A stretch of DNA of 64,000 nucleotides from Roseateles_B sp041906185. GTDB lineage: Bacteria > Pseudomonadota > Gammaproteobacteria > Burkholderiales > Burkholderiaceae_C. The notes beneath the pieces were generated by a model. The model was not told the origin of the DNA. It ran no database searches and saw nothing but the letters and a program-made list of their open reading frames with translations. The translations under genes were made by a program, and so were the position numbers. Below, piece by piece: positions 16,700 to 25,585 of this stretch; the stretch's first letter is position 1, and each line of letters opens with the position of its first letter. The stretch spans positions 84,675 through 148,674 of the forward strand of contig JAYRJQ010000015.1 in assembly GCA_041906185.1 (NCBI GenBank), read 5' to 3'.

Positions 16700-19564
16700 A
16701 TGTCCGGTGACGTCCGCTCCCTGTACGACACAGACGACGCCTTGCAGGCCTGGTACGCGCACGGCGTCTTGCATCTGTTGCCTGCAGAAACGTCCACTTG
16801 CGTGGAGCTTGCATGGCAGTTGCGGGAGCGAGACAGCCGGCAGGCCGCCGAATGTCTTGCCATCGCCACGCGGGAAAGCGAGAGGAGCGGGAAAGCCCTG
16901 AGCTCCCACGCGCAGTGGCTGTCCCAGCTGACCCAGGCTGACCTGATGCGCCTGCAGGCCCGCCTCCCGGAGGCGTTCGCGCACATCGCCGACCTGCTGC
17001 CCGAGGCCGCGCCGAGCCCTGTGCTGGCGGCGGATCTTCACGGCGTGCGCGCCGCCATCGCCACCGGTGCCGGCAACTTCGCGGAGCGTGACGAGTGCCT
17101 GCGCCAGGCCGCGCAGTGCGCCGCCCGGGCTGCCGAGCCTGCGCGCGAAACCTTCTACCGCGCCGTCCTGGCCCGCCTGCAGGTGCTGCGCGGCCAGGCG
17201 CCCGACGACGATGTCGGCGCCGATGCCCAGGAGAGTGCCGCGTGGCCGCCCTATGTCCAGGCGGCGCTCCAGCAGCTGCGCGCCACGCGGGCCTTCCGCC
17301 AGGGGGACTACGCCCAGGCCATCGAGGCCTATGTGCGCTGCCACCAGCTGGCGCTCGCCAGCGGGCAGCTGCACCTGGCCATCATCGCGGCCGGCAACAT
17401 CGGCAATGCCTTCACCAGCCTCAACGACCACGACGCCGCGCTCGAGTGGGTCCAGCGTGCCCTGGACCTCGCGCTGCCCACGGGCTGGCCCAGCGCCGTC
17501 GGCAGCTGCCAGAGCCAGGTCGGCGAGGCCCTGCGCCACCTCGGTCGTCTGGACCTCGCACAGCAGCGCCTCGAGGAAGCAGAGCAGACACTGCGTCCGC
17601 TGCAGGCCTCGCGCTACTACGCCATCACCCTGCGCTACCGGGCCGAGCTGGCCGTGGACCAGCAGCAGTACGCCGAGGCGCTCGAACGCCTCGACGCACT
17701 GCAGGCGCGCGCGGAGGCCGCGCAGGCGCGGGACCTCGCCATGGACCTGCGCCGCAGCCGCGCGCTGGCCCTCATGCGGCTGGGCCGACTCGACGAGGCC
17801 CAGCAGGTCGCGCAGTCGTGCCTGGACGACGCCTGCGAGCAGCAGGTGGGCGACCAGCAGGTCCTGGCCCATCTCCTGCTGGCCCGGATCGCCCGCAAGC
17901 GCCATCGCCAGCAGCCCGGCGAAGAGCACCTCGCGCTGGCCGCCCGGCACCTGGAGCGGGCGATGACGGCCGCCGCGGCCATCCAGCACTACGCCCCGCC
18001 CATCGAGCTGCTGCAGCTGCAGGCCCGGACCAATGCCGACCTCGGCCGCTTCGAGCTGGCCTACCAGGCCGCGGTGGAGGCCAGCACGCTGCGGCAGCGC
18101 ATGCATGGGAAGGACGTCACCGGCCGCATGCTGGCCATGCAGCTGCGGCACATGACCGAGAGCGAGCGGGCCGAGTCCGCGCACCACCGCGCGCTGGCAA
18201 GTGCCGAGGCCCGCCGCGCCGAGCTGGCGCAGCAGACGAGCAGCACGCTCGCCCGCCTGGGCGCCATCGGCCAGGAGATCACCACCAAGCTGGACGCGCC
18301 CTCGGTGTTCGCCGTGCTCGAGCGCCATGTGCATGCGCTGCTGGACGCGCGCAGCTTCGCCGTCTACCTGATCGACGCGGACGGCCTCACGATGAGCTCG
18401 GTGTTCGACGTCGAGCACGGCGAACATCTGCCGCCGCACCGCATCCGCCTCGACGCCGAGGAGAGCAATGCCGCCCGCGCGCTGCGGGAGCGACGGGAGC
18501 TGCTGGTGTCGCTCGCCCCGGACGGCTCCGACCCGAGCCAGGTGCCCGGCACCATGCGCACCCTCAGCGCCCTCTTCGCCCCGCTGACGGTCGGCGAGCG
18601 GGTGCTCGGCGTGATGACCATCCAGTCGCCCCAGCAGCACGCCTATGGCGAGATGGAGCGCCTGGTCTTCCGCACGCTGAGCGCCTACACCGCCATCGCG
18701 CTGGACAACGCCCGGGCCTACAGCGACCTGGGCGACGCGCAGAAGCAGCTGGCCGCGCAGGAGAAGCTCGCCGCGCTGGGCGCACTGGTGGCGGGCGTCG
18801 CGCACGAGCTCAACACGCCCATCGGCAACTCGTTGCTGATGGCCGGCACGCTCCTGAACAAGACTGACGAGATCGAGTCGTCCATGGCGGCCAATGCGCT
18901 GCGCCGCAGCAGCCTCGTGCGCTACCTCGACGAGGCGCGCCAGGCGGCGCAGCTGATCCATCGCGGCCTGCAGACGGCGGCCGGCCTCGTCGCCAGCTTC
19001 AAGCAGGTGGCGGTGGACCGCACGAGCGAGCAGCGCCGGGTCTTCGATCTGGCTCAGACCGTCACCGACATCGTGGCCACGATGATGGGCGTGGTGCGCA
19101 AGGCCGGCCACCGCGTGGAGATCGACATCCCGCCCGGCCTCGAGATCGACGGCTACCCCGGCCCGCTGGGTCAGGTGCTCAGCAACTTCATCAACAACGC
19201 GCTGCTCCATGCCTTCGAAGGCAGCTCGCGCGAGGGCCTGATGACGGTCAGCGCACGCGCCACGGACCCCGGCTGGCTCGAGCTGGCCTTCGCTGACGAC
19301 GGCGTGGGCATCCCGCCGGAGCTGCTGCACCGCGTCTTCGAGCCCTTCTTCACGACCAAGCTCGGGCGCGGCGGCACGGGCCTGGGGCTGTCCATCAGCT
19401 ACAACATCGTCGAGCAGCTCTTCGGCGGGCACCTGCGGGTGCACAGCAGCCCGGGCCGCGGCACCTGCTTCACCCTGGACCTGCCCCGCCAGGCCCCGCA
19501 GCGCGAGCAGGACGGCGAGGCGCCCCTGCATCGCGCCGCCGAGCGTCCGGCTACGGGACAATAG
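16700..19564 (+). CDS. Soluble hybrid sensor: TPR repeats - GAF - histidine kinase
   Basis: About 954 residues, no membrane helix. Residues 1-430 are helical tetratricopeptide-type repeats (ARLQVLRGQ; QAIEAYVRCHQLALASGQLHLAIIAAGNIGNAF; ALEWVQRALDLALPTGWPSAVGSCQSQVGEAL). A coiled segment leads to a GAF domain (about 530-690). The kinase has His702 in VAHELNTPIG, an N-box FINNALLHAF (about 830), DDGVGIPPELLHRVFEPFFTTK and GGTGLGLSISYNIVEQLFGG (about 890). All catalytic boxes are intact. There is no receiver domain and no response regulator nearby, so its partner is unknown. The start is uncertain: the ATG at 16700 has no Shine-Dalgarno and a GTG at 16655 is in frame. Confidence 0.88.
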   Translation: MSGDVRSLYDTDDALQAWYAHGVLHLLPAETSTCVELAWQLRERDSRQAAECLAIATRESERSGKALSSHAQWLSQLTQADLMRLQARLPEAFAHIADLLPEAAPSPVLAADLHGVRAAIATGAGNFAERDECLRQAAQCAARAAEPARETFYRAVLARLQVLRGQAPDDDVGADAQESAAWPPYVQAALQQLRATRAFRQGDYAQAIEAYVRCHQLALASGQLHLAIIAAGNIGNAFTSLNDHDAALEWVQRALDLALPTGWPSAVGSCQSQVGEALRHLGRLDLAQQRLEEAEQTLRPLQASRYYAITLRYRAELAVDQQQYAEALERLDALQARAEAAQARDLAMDLRRSRALALMRLGRLDEAQQVAQSCLDDACEQQVGDQQVLAHLLLARIARKRHRQQPGEEHLALAARHLERAMTAAAAIQHYAPPIELLQLQARTNADLGRFELAYQAAVEASTLRQRMHGKDVTGRMLAMQLRHMTESERAESAHHRALASAEARRAELAQQTSSTLARLGAIGQEITTKLDAPSVFAVLERHVHALLDARSFAVYLIDADGLTMSSVFDVEHGEHLPPHRIRLDAEESNAARALRERRELLVSLAPDGSDPSQVPGTMRTLSALFAPLTVGERVLGVMTIQSPQQHAYGEMERLVFRTLSAYTAIALDNARAYSDLGDAQKQLAAQEKLAALGALVAGVAHELNTPIGNSLLMAGTLLNKTDEIESSMAANALRRSSLVRYLDEARQAAQLIHRGLQTAAGLVASFKQVAVDRTSEQRRVFDLAQTVTDIVATMMGVVRKAGHRVEIDIPPGLEIDGYPGPLGQVLSNFINNALLHAFEGSSREGLMTVSARATDPGWLELAFADDGVGIPPELLHRVFEPFFTTKLGRGGTGLGLSISYNIVEQLFGGHLRVHSSPGRGTCFTLDLPRQAPQREQDGEAPLHRAAERPATGQ

Positions 19565-19600
19565 CGACCCAGTACCGCGACACAAGAAAGAATCCAGAGC

Positions 19601-20611
19601 ATGGCCATCCAATGGTTCCCGGGTCACATGCATGCGACCCGCAAGGCAATCAAGGAGCGCATGAAGCAGGGCATCGATGTGGTCATCGAGCTCCTCGATG
19701 CCCGCCTGCCGGGCTCCAGCGCCAATCCGCTGCTGGCCTCGCTGACCGACGGCAAGCCCAGCCTCAAGCTGCTCAACAAGCAGGACCTGGCCGACCCCGA
19801 CCGCACGCAGCGCTGGCTGGACCACTACAACGCCCTGCCCGGCACCCGCGCGCTGCCGCTGGACGCGGGCAACAAGGCGCCTGCCAAGGCGCTCGTGACC
19901 GCCTGCCGCGAGCTCGCGCCGCTGCGCGGCGGCATGAGCAAGCCGCTGCGCATCCTCATCTGCGGCATCCCCAACGTGGGCAAGTCCACGCTGATCAACA
20001 CGCTGGTGGGCAAGAAGTCCGCCAAGACGGGTGACGAGCCCGGCATCACGAAGGTCGAGCAAAGGATCGTGCTGGCGCAGGACGCCTACCTCTTCGACAC
20101 GCCGGGCATGCTCTGGCCGCGCATCCACATCCCGGAGAGCGGCTACAACCTCGCAGCCAGCGGTGCCGTGGGCCGCAATGCGCTGGACGAGGAGGAGGTC
20201 GCGCTCGAGCTGCTGGACTACCTCCGGCTGAACTACGCGCCGCTGCTGCAGGCCCGCTACAAGCTCGAGGGCGCCTTCGAGACCCTCAAGGACGACCAGC
20301 TGCTCGAGGCCATCGGCCGCAAGCGCGGCGCCGTGCTGAGCGGCGGGCGCGTGAACATGCAGAAGGCGGCCGAGATCCTGATGTACGACTTCCGCCAGGG
20401 CGTGCTGGGCCGCATCAGCCTGGAGACGCCGGACGAGTTCCAGGCCTGGTCCGCCGCCGCCGCCGTGGCGGACGCCGAGCGCGAGCGCCTGCTCATGGAG
20501 AAGAAGGCGCAGCGCAAGGGACGCTCCAGCCGCGACAGCTGGGACGCGGACCGCAACGCCGATCCGGCGGACGCGGACGTCGATACGGACGAGGACACGG
20601 AGGACGCATGA
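19601..20611 (+). CDS. ylqF: Ribosome biogenesis GTPase YlqF (RbgA)
   Basis: 336 residues. Circularly permuted GTPase needed for late assembly of the 50S subunit in Bacillus. Seen in the permuted order: G4 NKQD (about 60), G1 GIPNVGKST (about 126), G2 Thr in GITK, G3 DTPGM. The N-terminal MAIQWFPGHM signature is diagnostic. The C-terminus ends in an acidic tail of Asp/Glu/Ala (after about residue 310: DADRNADPADADVDTDEDTE), longer than in RbgA of Firmicutes. Its stop overlaps the next start (ATGA at 20608), so translation of the binding-protein gene is coupled to it. Confidence 0.95.
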   Translation: MAIQWFPGHMHATRKAIKERMKQGIDVVIELLDARLPGSSANPLLASLTDGKPSLKLLNKQDLADPDRTQRWLDHYNALPGTRALPLDAGNKAPAKALVTACRELAPLRGGMSKPLRILICGIPNVGKSTLINTLVGKKSAKTGDEPGITKVEQRIVLAQDAYLFDTPGMLWPRIHIPESGYNLAASGAVGRNALDEEEVALELLDYLRLNYAPLLQARYKLEGAFETLKDDQLLEAIGRKRGAVLSGGRVNMQKAAEILMYDFRQGVLGRISLETPDEFQAWSAAAAVADAERERLLMEKKAQRKGRSSRDSWDADRNADPADADVDTDEDTEDA

Positions 20612-21378
20612 ATGCCGCACGCCGCCTTGCCGCCACCAGCCTGTGTCTGACCCTGGCTGGCGTGCTGCCCGGCGGCGCGCAGGCGCAGGACGACCGCCCG
20701 CTGCTGCTGCTCTACCGAGACAAGCCGCCCTACTCCTACACCGAGGACCGCCAGCCCAAGGGCCTGCTGATCGAGCAGTCCCGGGCCGTGTTGACGGCCG
20801 CGGGCCTGGCGGTGCAGATGGAGGAGGCGCCGCTCAAGCGCATCCAGCTGGAGCTGCAGGCCAACGAGCGGCCGCTGTGTTCCCCGGGCTGGTACCGGCT
20901 GCCCGAGCGCGAGCTGTATGCGCGCTTCAGCCTGCCGATGTCGCAGGACGTGCCGCATGTCGTGCTGGTCGGGCCGCGCTCCGCCGCGGCCGTGCGTGCG
21001 CATCGCAGCCTCGCCAGCCTGCTGGCCGACGCGAATCTGCGCATGGCCGTCGTGGACGGCATTTCCTATGGCGGCGAGCTCGACGGGCTCATCCGCCGGC
21101 AGTCGCCCGCGCCGCTGCGCGCGACGGTCACGCCGGTCCAGCTCACACGCATGCTGGGCGCCGGTCGCGCGGACTACATGTTCATGGACCGCGAGGACTA
21201 CCTCTGGCTCACGCGGCACGGCGAGGTCAGCCGGCAGCTGAGCTCACTGAGCTTCCCAGACATGCCCGCCGGGCTGCAGCGCCACATGATGTGCAGCAAG
21301 AAGACGTCTGACGCAACGATGCAGGCCCTGGATGCGGCCATCCGTTCGCTCGGCATGCCCAAGGCGCCTGCGCCCTGA
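20608..21378 (+). CDS. Periplasmic solute-binding-like protein (SBP_bac_3 fold)
   Basis: 256 residues with a signal peptide (cleavage after GGAQAQ, about residue 27). The mature protein begins with LLLLYRDKPPYSYTEDRQPKGLLIEQSRAVL, the typical opening of polar-amino-acid binding proteins, and has LSLPMSQDVPHVVLVGP and MLGAGRADYMFMDREDYLWL. No permease or ATPase is adjacent. Such orphan proteins in Burkholderiales may serve as sensors for receptors or kinases. It is translationally coupled to ylqF, which is functionally puzzling. Cys at CSPGW and MMCSKK could form a disulphide. Confidence 0.75.
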   Translation: MNAARRLAATSLCLTLAGVLPGGAQAQDDRPLLLLYRDKPPYSYTEDRQPKGLLIEQSRAVLTAAGLAVQMEEAPLKRIQLELQANERPLCSPGWYRLPERELYARFSLPMSQDVPHVVLVGPRSAAAVRAHRSLASLLADANLRMAVVDGISYGGELDGLIRRQSPAPLRATVTPVQLTRMLGAGRADYMFMDREDYLWLTRHGEVSRQLSSLSFPDMPAGLQRHMMCSKKTSDATMQALDAAIRSLGMPKAPAP

Positions 21379-21392
21379 AGCGCCCGCCCATG

Positions 21393-21425
21393 AAAAAGGG
21401 CCGCACCCCTCGCGAGGTGCGGCCC
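21393..21425 (-). terminator. Terminator of the TonB-dependent receptor gene
   Basis: On the minus strand GGGCCGCACC and GGTGCGGCCC (plus 21398-21407 and 21416-21425) pair and are followed by five U (complement of 21393-21397). It lies 42 bp beyond the receptor stop codon. Confidence 0.85.
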
Positions 21426-21467
21426 GGCTGATGCGGGCGAGGCCGGCGGATGCCGGCCCCTGCAGGA

Positions 21468-24400
21468 TCAGAACTCGTACTTGGCGGTGAGGTTCATGCC
21501 CCACTGTGCCAGACGGTTGCGGCCAGCGGCGTCGGTCGGGGTGACCAGCGGATCCGGCGTCGCGACGGCGTAGACCATCTTGCCGTCCGGCGTGATGCCG
21601 GCGAAGTTCACGAAGCTGCGGGTCGACGGGAAGGCGGCTTCGGAGATCTGGCCCCAGCGACGGTTCAGCAGGTTGCCGACGTTCATGATGTCCAGCGTGA
21701 TCACGCCCTTGCCACCGCGGGTGAAGCCGCGCACTTCCTGCGACAGGCGCAGATCGAAGTTGTTGACCCAGGGAGCGAAGGCCGAGTTGCGACCCACGAC
21801 ACCGCCCTTGGCGTTGCGCAGAGCCTTGTCGCCATTGACGATGTCCCAGAACGCGGCTTCGGCGGCGGCGCCGGAAGCGGCGACCGACTGACCCGGCAGA
21901 CGGAACAGCACTTCGCCGGAGCCCGGGGCCTTCGGGATGTACATCAGGTCGTTGCGGGTACGGCCGTCACCGTTCATGTCGTTGCGGTAGACCCAGCTGT
22001 AGGGCTTGCCGGCACGACCTTCGTAGAACACGCCCAGCGTGGTCTTGTAGTTGTCGACGAAGGCCTTGCTGAAGTTCACGGCGGCGCTGATGCGGTCGCG
22101 GATCAGGTACTGCGAGTTGGCGGCGACGTCTTCGTTGGGGTTGAAGTTGGCGCGGTTGTTCCAGCTCGAGCTCGAGACCGACGAGGCCAGCGGGCTGACT
22201 TCGGTGGCGGCCGTGCGGGTGTAGGCCAGCTGCCAGCGCAGGTTGGCGTTCACGCGCTGCGACAGTTGCAGCGTCAGCGTGTCGCCGTCACCCTTGTTGG
22301 TCGAGGAGGCCAGCAGCACGTTGTTGTACGCGGAGTTGGCCAGGGCCTTGAAGCGCGAGCCGCAAGCCGAGTTCACCGATTCCGTGCCAGCGGTCCAGCA
22401 GGCTTCGCTGCGGCCGGCGGCGTTCCAGTACATCTCGCGGCCGTCCGGGGCGTAGGCGGTCACCGTGCCCAGGTTCAGGTGCTGGTAGTACAGACCTTGC
22501 TTGACCTTGGTGTGCAGCCATTCCACGCCGGCCTCGAGGCCGTACCAGGGCAGCTGGCCGTCCCAGGCCAGGTTGAGCTTCCACACGGACGGCTGCGACA
22601 GGCCCTTCTCGACGAAGTCGACGTTGGCCTGGGGCGTGCCGGTCAGCGAGGGCTGGTTCGAGCCATCGGCGCTGAAGCGCAGACCCGTCGGGCAGGGCGT
22701 GGTGCCGGTACCGCAGTTGTAGACGGCGGTGGAGCCCACGTTCTGGTACGGGTTGGTCAGCCACACGTTGGCGGCAGCGCCCTGGAACAGGCCCACGCCA
22801 CCGCGGATCTGCGACTTGCGCGAGTCCACGGTATCCAGCTGGTAGTTGAAGCCCAGGCGGGGCTGCACCAGTCGCTGGCCGTCGACGTTGGCCGTGTTGT
22901 CGAGGCCGAAGCCGCCGGTCTGGCGAACGTTCGTGGCCGGGTTGCCGGGGATGACGGGCAGCGCGGCGGCGGCGTTGGCCACCGGACGGTCATCGGTCTT
23001 CACTTCGTCGACACGGATGCCGGCGGTGATGTTCAGCTTCTTGTTGATCTTCCAGGTGTCCTGGATGAAGAAGCCGACGTTGGTCAGCGTCCAGTTGGCG
23101 ATCGAGTCATCGAGCGACTTGCCCGGGAAGGGCAGCTGCACCGAGTACGACGACGGGGTGCCGTTGCGCAGCATCGTCAGCGGGTCGTTGGCGGTGCCAG
23201 GCGCGCCGTTGCCGGAGAAGGTGTAGTTGCCGCGGGTGTCCTGCAGGAAGACGTTGTAGATCTCGTTGCGCGACAGGTCGGCGCCGCCCTTGATCTCGTG
23301 GTCGCCCACGAACAGGTTGCCGGCGAAGTAGCCGTCCAGCGTCTTGGTCTTCAGGTTGTTGAGGTGACGGCTGCGCTCAGTGCCGAGGTTCAGCGTGCGG
23401 CTGCTGCCATTGGTCCAGACCAGCGACATCGCCGGCAGGTTGGTGTCGCTCAGCGTGGCCTTCTCGTAGTCGCGGTTCGAGATCTTCAGCTCGGTCGAGA
23501 AGTCTTCCGTCCAGTCGCTGAACAGCTGCGCCATGACCGTCTCGATGGTCTTGCGCTCACGGTACCAGTAGGAGCTCAGGGACAGCTGGTTGCTGCTGAA
23601 GCCCGGCAGCGTCGGCTCGTTCTGCTCGGTCTTGGTGTAGCGGATGTTGGCGCGGTGCTTGTCGCTGATGTTCCAGTCCACCTTCACCAGCACGTCCTTG
23701 ACGCTCAGTTCCAGGCCGGAGACGTTGTCCAGGCTGCCGGCGTCCACCTTGTAGACGTCCTGCATGATCTTCTGGGCTTCGGCGATCTGGGCCTGGGTGA
23801 TGTTCACCGCGGTGGCGTTCGTCGAGCCGGCCGGACCAAAGGCGGGCGAGGAGATGGTGTTGTGCTGCTCTTCGTAGGCCGTGAAGAAGAACAGCTTGTC
23901 CTTGATGATCGGGCCGCCCAGGGTGAAGCCGTACAGCTTTTCCTTGAAGGGGGTCAGGCGGGTGAAGGTGTCGGTCGGGGGACGGTTCCAGCGGCGGCCG
24001 GCCATGTCCTGGTCACGGTACGCGTAGGTCGCGGTGCCCTTGAACGTGTTCGTGCCCGACTTGGTCACGGCGTTCACGTTCGCGCCGGTGTAACCCTTCT
24101 GGGTCACGTCGTAGTTGGACAGGTTGATCTGCACGGAGTCGATGGCGTCCATCGAGACCGGCTGCTTCATCGTCGGCAGGTTGTTGGCTTCCAGGCCGAA
24201 GGTGTCGCTGATCGACACGCCGTCCACCGTGATGGAGTTGAAGCGGTTGTTCTGGCCGGCGGCCGAGATCTCACCGTTCTCCTTGTTGGTCTGGGCGATG
24301 CGGGGGTCCAGGCGGGCGTAGTCCTGCAGATTGCGCTGCATGGAGAACTGCTGGGCCAGGTCGGCACCGGTCAGGTTGGTGCCCGAGCCCATGGTGGCGG

Positions 24401-24803
24401 AGTTGATCTTGCTGCTCGAGCCGGAGATCGTCACCTGCGCCAGCTGGTTCTGGGCCTGGCCGACGACGAGGTCGATGGCCGTGGTCTCGGCCAGGGCCAG
24501 GAAGACGCCCTGACGCTGGTTGGTGTCGCCACCCTTGGTCACGGTGATGACGTAGGGGCCACCCACGCGCAGGCCGCGGGCGGAGTAGCGGCCTTCGGCG
24601 TCGGTCACCAGGGTGTTGGTCGAGCCGGACTCGGTGTGCACGAGCACGACGGTCGCGCCGGCCACGGGCTTGCCCTCAGGCGAGGTCACGCGGCCACCCA
24701 CGGCGGCGGTGGTGTTCTGGGCCAGGGCCGGGGCGGCGGCCACGATGGCCACCGCGACGCTCAGCGCCGTGCGGGAAAAACGAGACCAATGCAAGTCGTT
24801 CAT
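21468..24803 (-). CDS. Oar-like TonB-dependent receptor with N-terminal carboxypeptidase-regulatory domain
   Basis: 1111 residues, outer membrane. Signal peptide 1-28 (ends PALAQ); a carboxypeptidase-regulatory-like beta domain at about 32-115 (VGGRVTSPEGKPVAGATVVLVHTESG; SARGLRVGGPYVITV); plug at about 125-260 (GQNNRFNSITVDGVSISDTFGLE; VTKSGTNTFKGTATYAYRD); then the barrel, ending in the C-terminal aromatic KYEF. This is the Oar/CirA-type architecture seen in Xanthomonas, Myxococcus and Burkholderiales receptors; substrates are mostly unknown (peptides or complex carbohydrates). AGGAG sits 9 nt before the ATG. Two AAACGTTT palindromes lie 100-140 bp upstream. The low-Lys, Asn/Thr-rich barrel and two disulphide-type Cys pairs are normal for the family. 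Confidence 0.93.
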   Translation of the reverse strand: MNDLHWSRFSRTALSVAVAIVAAAPALAQNTTAAVGGRVTSPEGKPVAGATVVLVHTESGSTNTLVTDAEGRYSARGLRVGGPYVITVTKGGDTNQRQGVFLALAETTAIDLVVGQAQNQLAQVTISGSSSKINSATMGSGTNLTGADLAQQFSMQRNLQDYARLDPRIAQTNKENGEISAAGQNNRFNSITVDGVSISDTFGLEANNLPTMKQPVSMDAIDSVQINLSNYDVTQKGYTGANVNAVTKSGTNTFKGTATYAYRDQDMAGRRWNRPPTDTFTRLTPFKEKLYGFTLGGPIIKDKLFFFTAYEEQHNTISSPAFGPAGSTNATAVNITQAQIAEAQKIMQDVYKVDAGSLDNVSGLELSVKDVLVKVDWNISDKHRANIRYTKTEQNEPTLPGFSSNQLSLSSYWYRERKTIETVMAQLFSDWTEDFSTELKISNRDYEKATLSDTNLPAMSLVWTNGSSRTLNLGTERSRHLNNLKTKTLDGYFAGNLFVGDHEIKGGADLSRNEIYNVFLQDTRGNYTFSGNGAPGTANDPLTMLRNGTPSSYSVQLPFPGKSLDDSIANWTLTNVGFFIQDTWKINKKLNITAGIRVDEVKTDDRPVANAAAALPVIPGNPATNVRQTGGFGLDNTANVDGQRLVQPRLGFNYQLDTVDSRKSQIRGGVGLFQGAAANVWLTNPYQNVGSTAVYNCGTGTTPCPTGLRFSADGSNQPSLTGTPQANVDFVEKGLSQPSVWKLNLAWDGQLPWYGLEAGVEWLHTKVKQGLYYQHLNLGTVTAYAPDGREMYWNAAGRSEACWTAGTESVNSACGSRFKALANSAYNNVLLASSTNKGDGDTLTLQLSQRVNANLRWQLAYTRTAATEVSPLASSVSSSSWNNRANFNPNEDVAANSQYLIRDRISAAVNFSKAFVDNYKTTLGVFYEGRAGKPYSWVYRNDMNGDGRTRNDLMYIPKAPGSGEVLFRLPGQSVAASGAAAEAAFWDIVNGDKALRNAKGGVVGRNSAFAPWVNNFDLRLSQEVRGFTRGGKGVITLDIMNVGNLLNRRWGQISEAAFPSTRSFVNFAGITPDGKMVYAVATPDPLVTPTDAAGRNRLAQWGMNLTAKYEF

Positions 24804-24901
24804 GCCGACAACTCCTCTAGGAAGAATGAAAAAACCGACAACCCGCCCAAGCTCATCCAGCCCGGCGGGTCAAGTGCACACAACAGAAATCAGATCAAGC
24901 G

Positions 24902-24943
24902 CAAACGTTTTACTTCTCGGTTTCTCAAAAAGCCAAACGTTTT
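24902..24943. promoter_or_regulatory. Twin CAAACGTTTT operator-like sites
   Basis: The decamer CAAACGTTTT, with the 8-bp palindrome AAACGTTT inside, occurs at 24902-24911 and again at 24934-24943. The spacing is 32 bp, close to three helical turns, so dimers would sit on the same face. The pair is 99-140 bp upstream of the TonB receptor start. AAACGTTT half-site cores occur in LacI-family operators; no LacI-type regulator is in the window. Confidence 0.42.
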
Positions 24944-25350
24944 CGCTCATCGGACTCAGCACAAAAAACAGCATGCGGGAGTCACTCCGATACGGGCCCC
25001 CACCGGGCAGACGCCCGCCGGGCCACTGGGACAGAAGCGGTGTCGGAGCCTGTCGGCCACGACGCCGCCTGGCGTCATCGACGGGCCGGCGCCCAGTGTG
25101 CCGCGCCCATATGCAAGCTAGATGACAGGGGCGACGACGGGCGGCCAGCCGTTGCGCGGATGAGCCTGGACCGAATTCTGGCAGCAGGGCCCCGCCCGCC
25201 AGCTAGTGGAAGCCCCCAAAAGGTCCCGAGTGTTGCAAAGTGTGGCGACGGCGCCTCACCCACGCCGGCCTGGATTCAAGTGGTCTGCCCGTGAGCGGGC
25301 CGCCGGGGTGCGGGTCCGGGCCGGGCCGGTGCGACGAAGTCCCGAGACGC

Positions 25351-25500
25351 ACCGGAACGGGGCGTCCTTCAAACGACTCCACCGGAACGGGGCGTCCTTC
25401 AAACGACTCCACCGGAACGGGGCGTCCTTCGAACGACCCCACCGGAACGGGGCACCCTTCGATCGACTCCACCGGAACGGGGCGCCCTCCGACTGCCCCG
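25351..25500. repeat. Five tandem copies of a 30-bp unit
   Basis: Units at 25351-25380, 25381-25410, 25411-25440, 25441-25470 and 25471-25500. Each begins ACCGGAACGGGGCG; the first two are identical and later ones drift (the fifth matches mainly in its first half). There is no spacer between units, so this is not a CRISPR array. The array ends 86 bp before mtfA. If translated, the plus frame would give HRNGASFKRL repeats, but I see no supporting start site. Confidence 0.9.
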
Positions 25501-25585
25501 CGTTGCTGCGGACGGTGCATCCCTCCTCTTGCAGCGGACATCACCGACCCCACCTGACTCCTTCCACGCGACATCCGAAGCCGCC

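Larger units (their letters stand above)
24804..25585. other. Long intergenic region between the TonB receptor and mtfA
   Basis: 782 bp without a credible gene. From left to right: receptor ribosome site; a relatively AT-rich patch at about 24870-24970 that must hold the receptor promoter and carries two CAAACGTTTT elements; GC-rich sequence; and at 25351-25500 five tandem copies of a 30-bp unit. Open frames through the repeats exist on both strands, because the unit is a multiple of three, but they have no family character and the two strands give equally poor peptides. Confidence 0.6.

Noticed and set aside
16484..20620. Antisense open frame of about 1,380 codons on the minus strand opposite the kinase and ylqF
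   Set aside because: Very long antisense frames are expected opposite GC-rich coding DNA. The peptide is Arg/Gln/Leu/Gly-rich without domains, and both sense genes have intact family motifs.
21450..25121. Antisense open frame of about 1,220 codons opposite the TonB-dependent receptor
   Set aside because: Val/Gly/His-rich shadow with no motif; the receptor on the minus strand is full length with signal peptide and C-terminal aromatic residues.
25351..25500. Possible CRISPR array
   Set aside because: The 30-bp units are contiguous with no spacers, later units are degenerate, and no cas genes are present.
25203..25574. Repeat-protein gene through the 30-bp array (PVPVESFEGR or HRNGASFKRL units)
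   Set aside because: Open frames exist on both strands only because 30 is divisible by three; there is no ribosome site, signal peptide or homologous domain.
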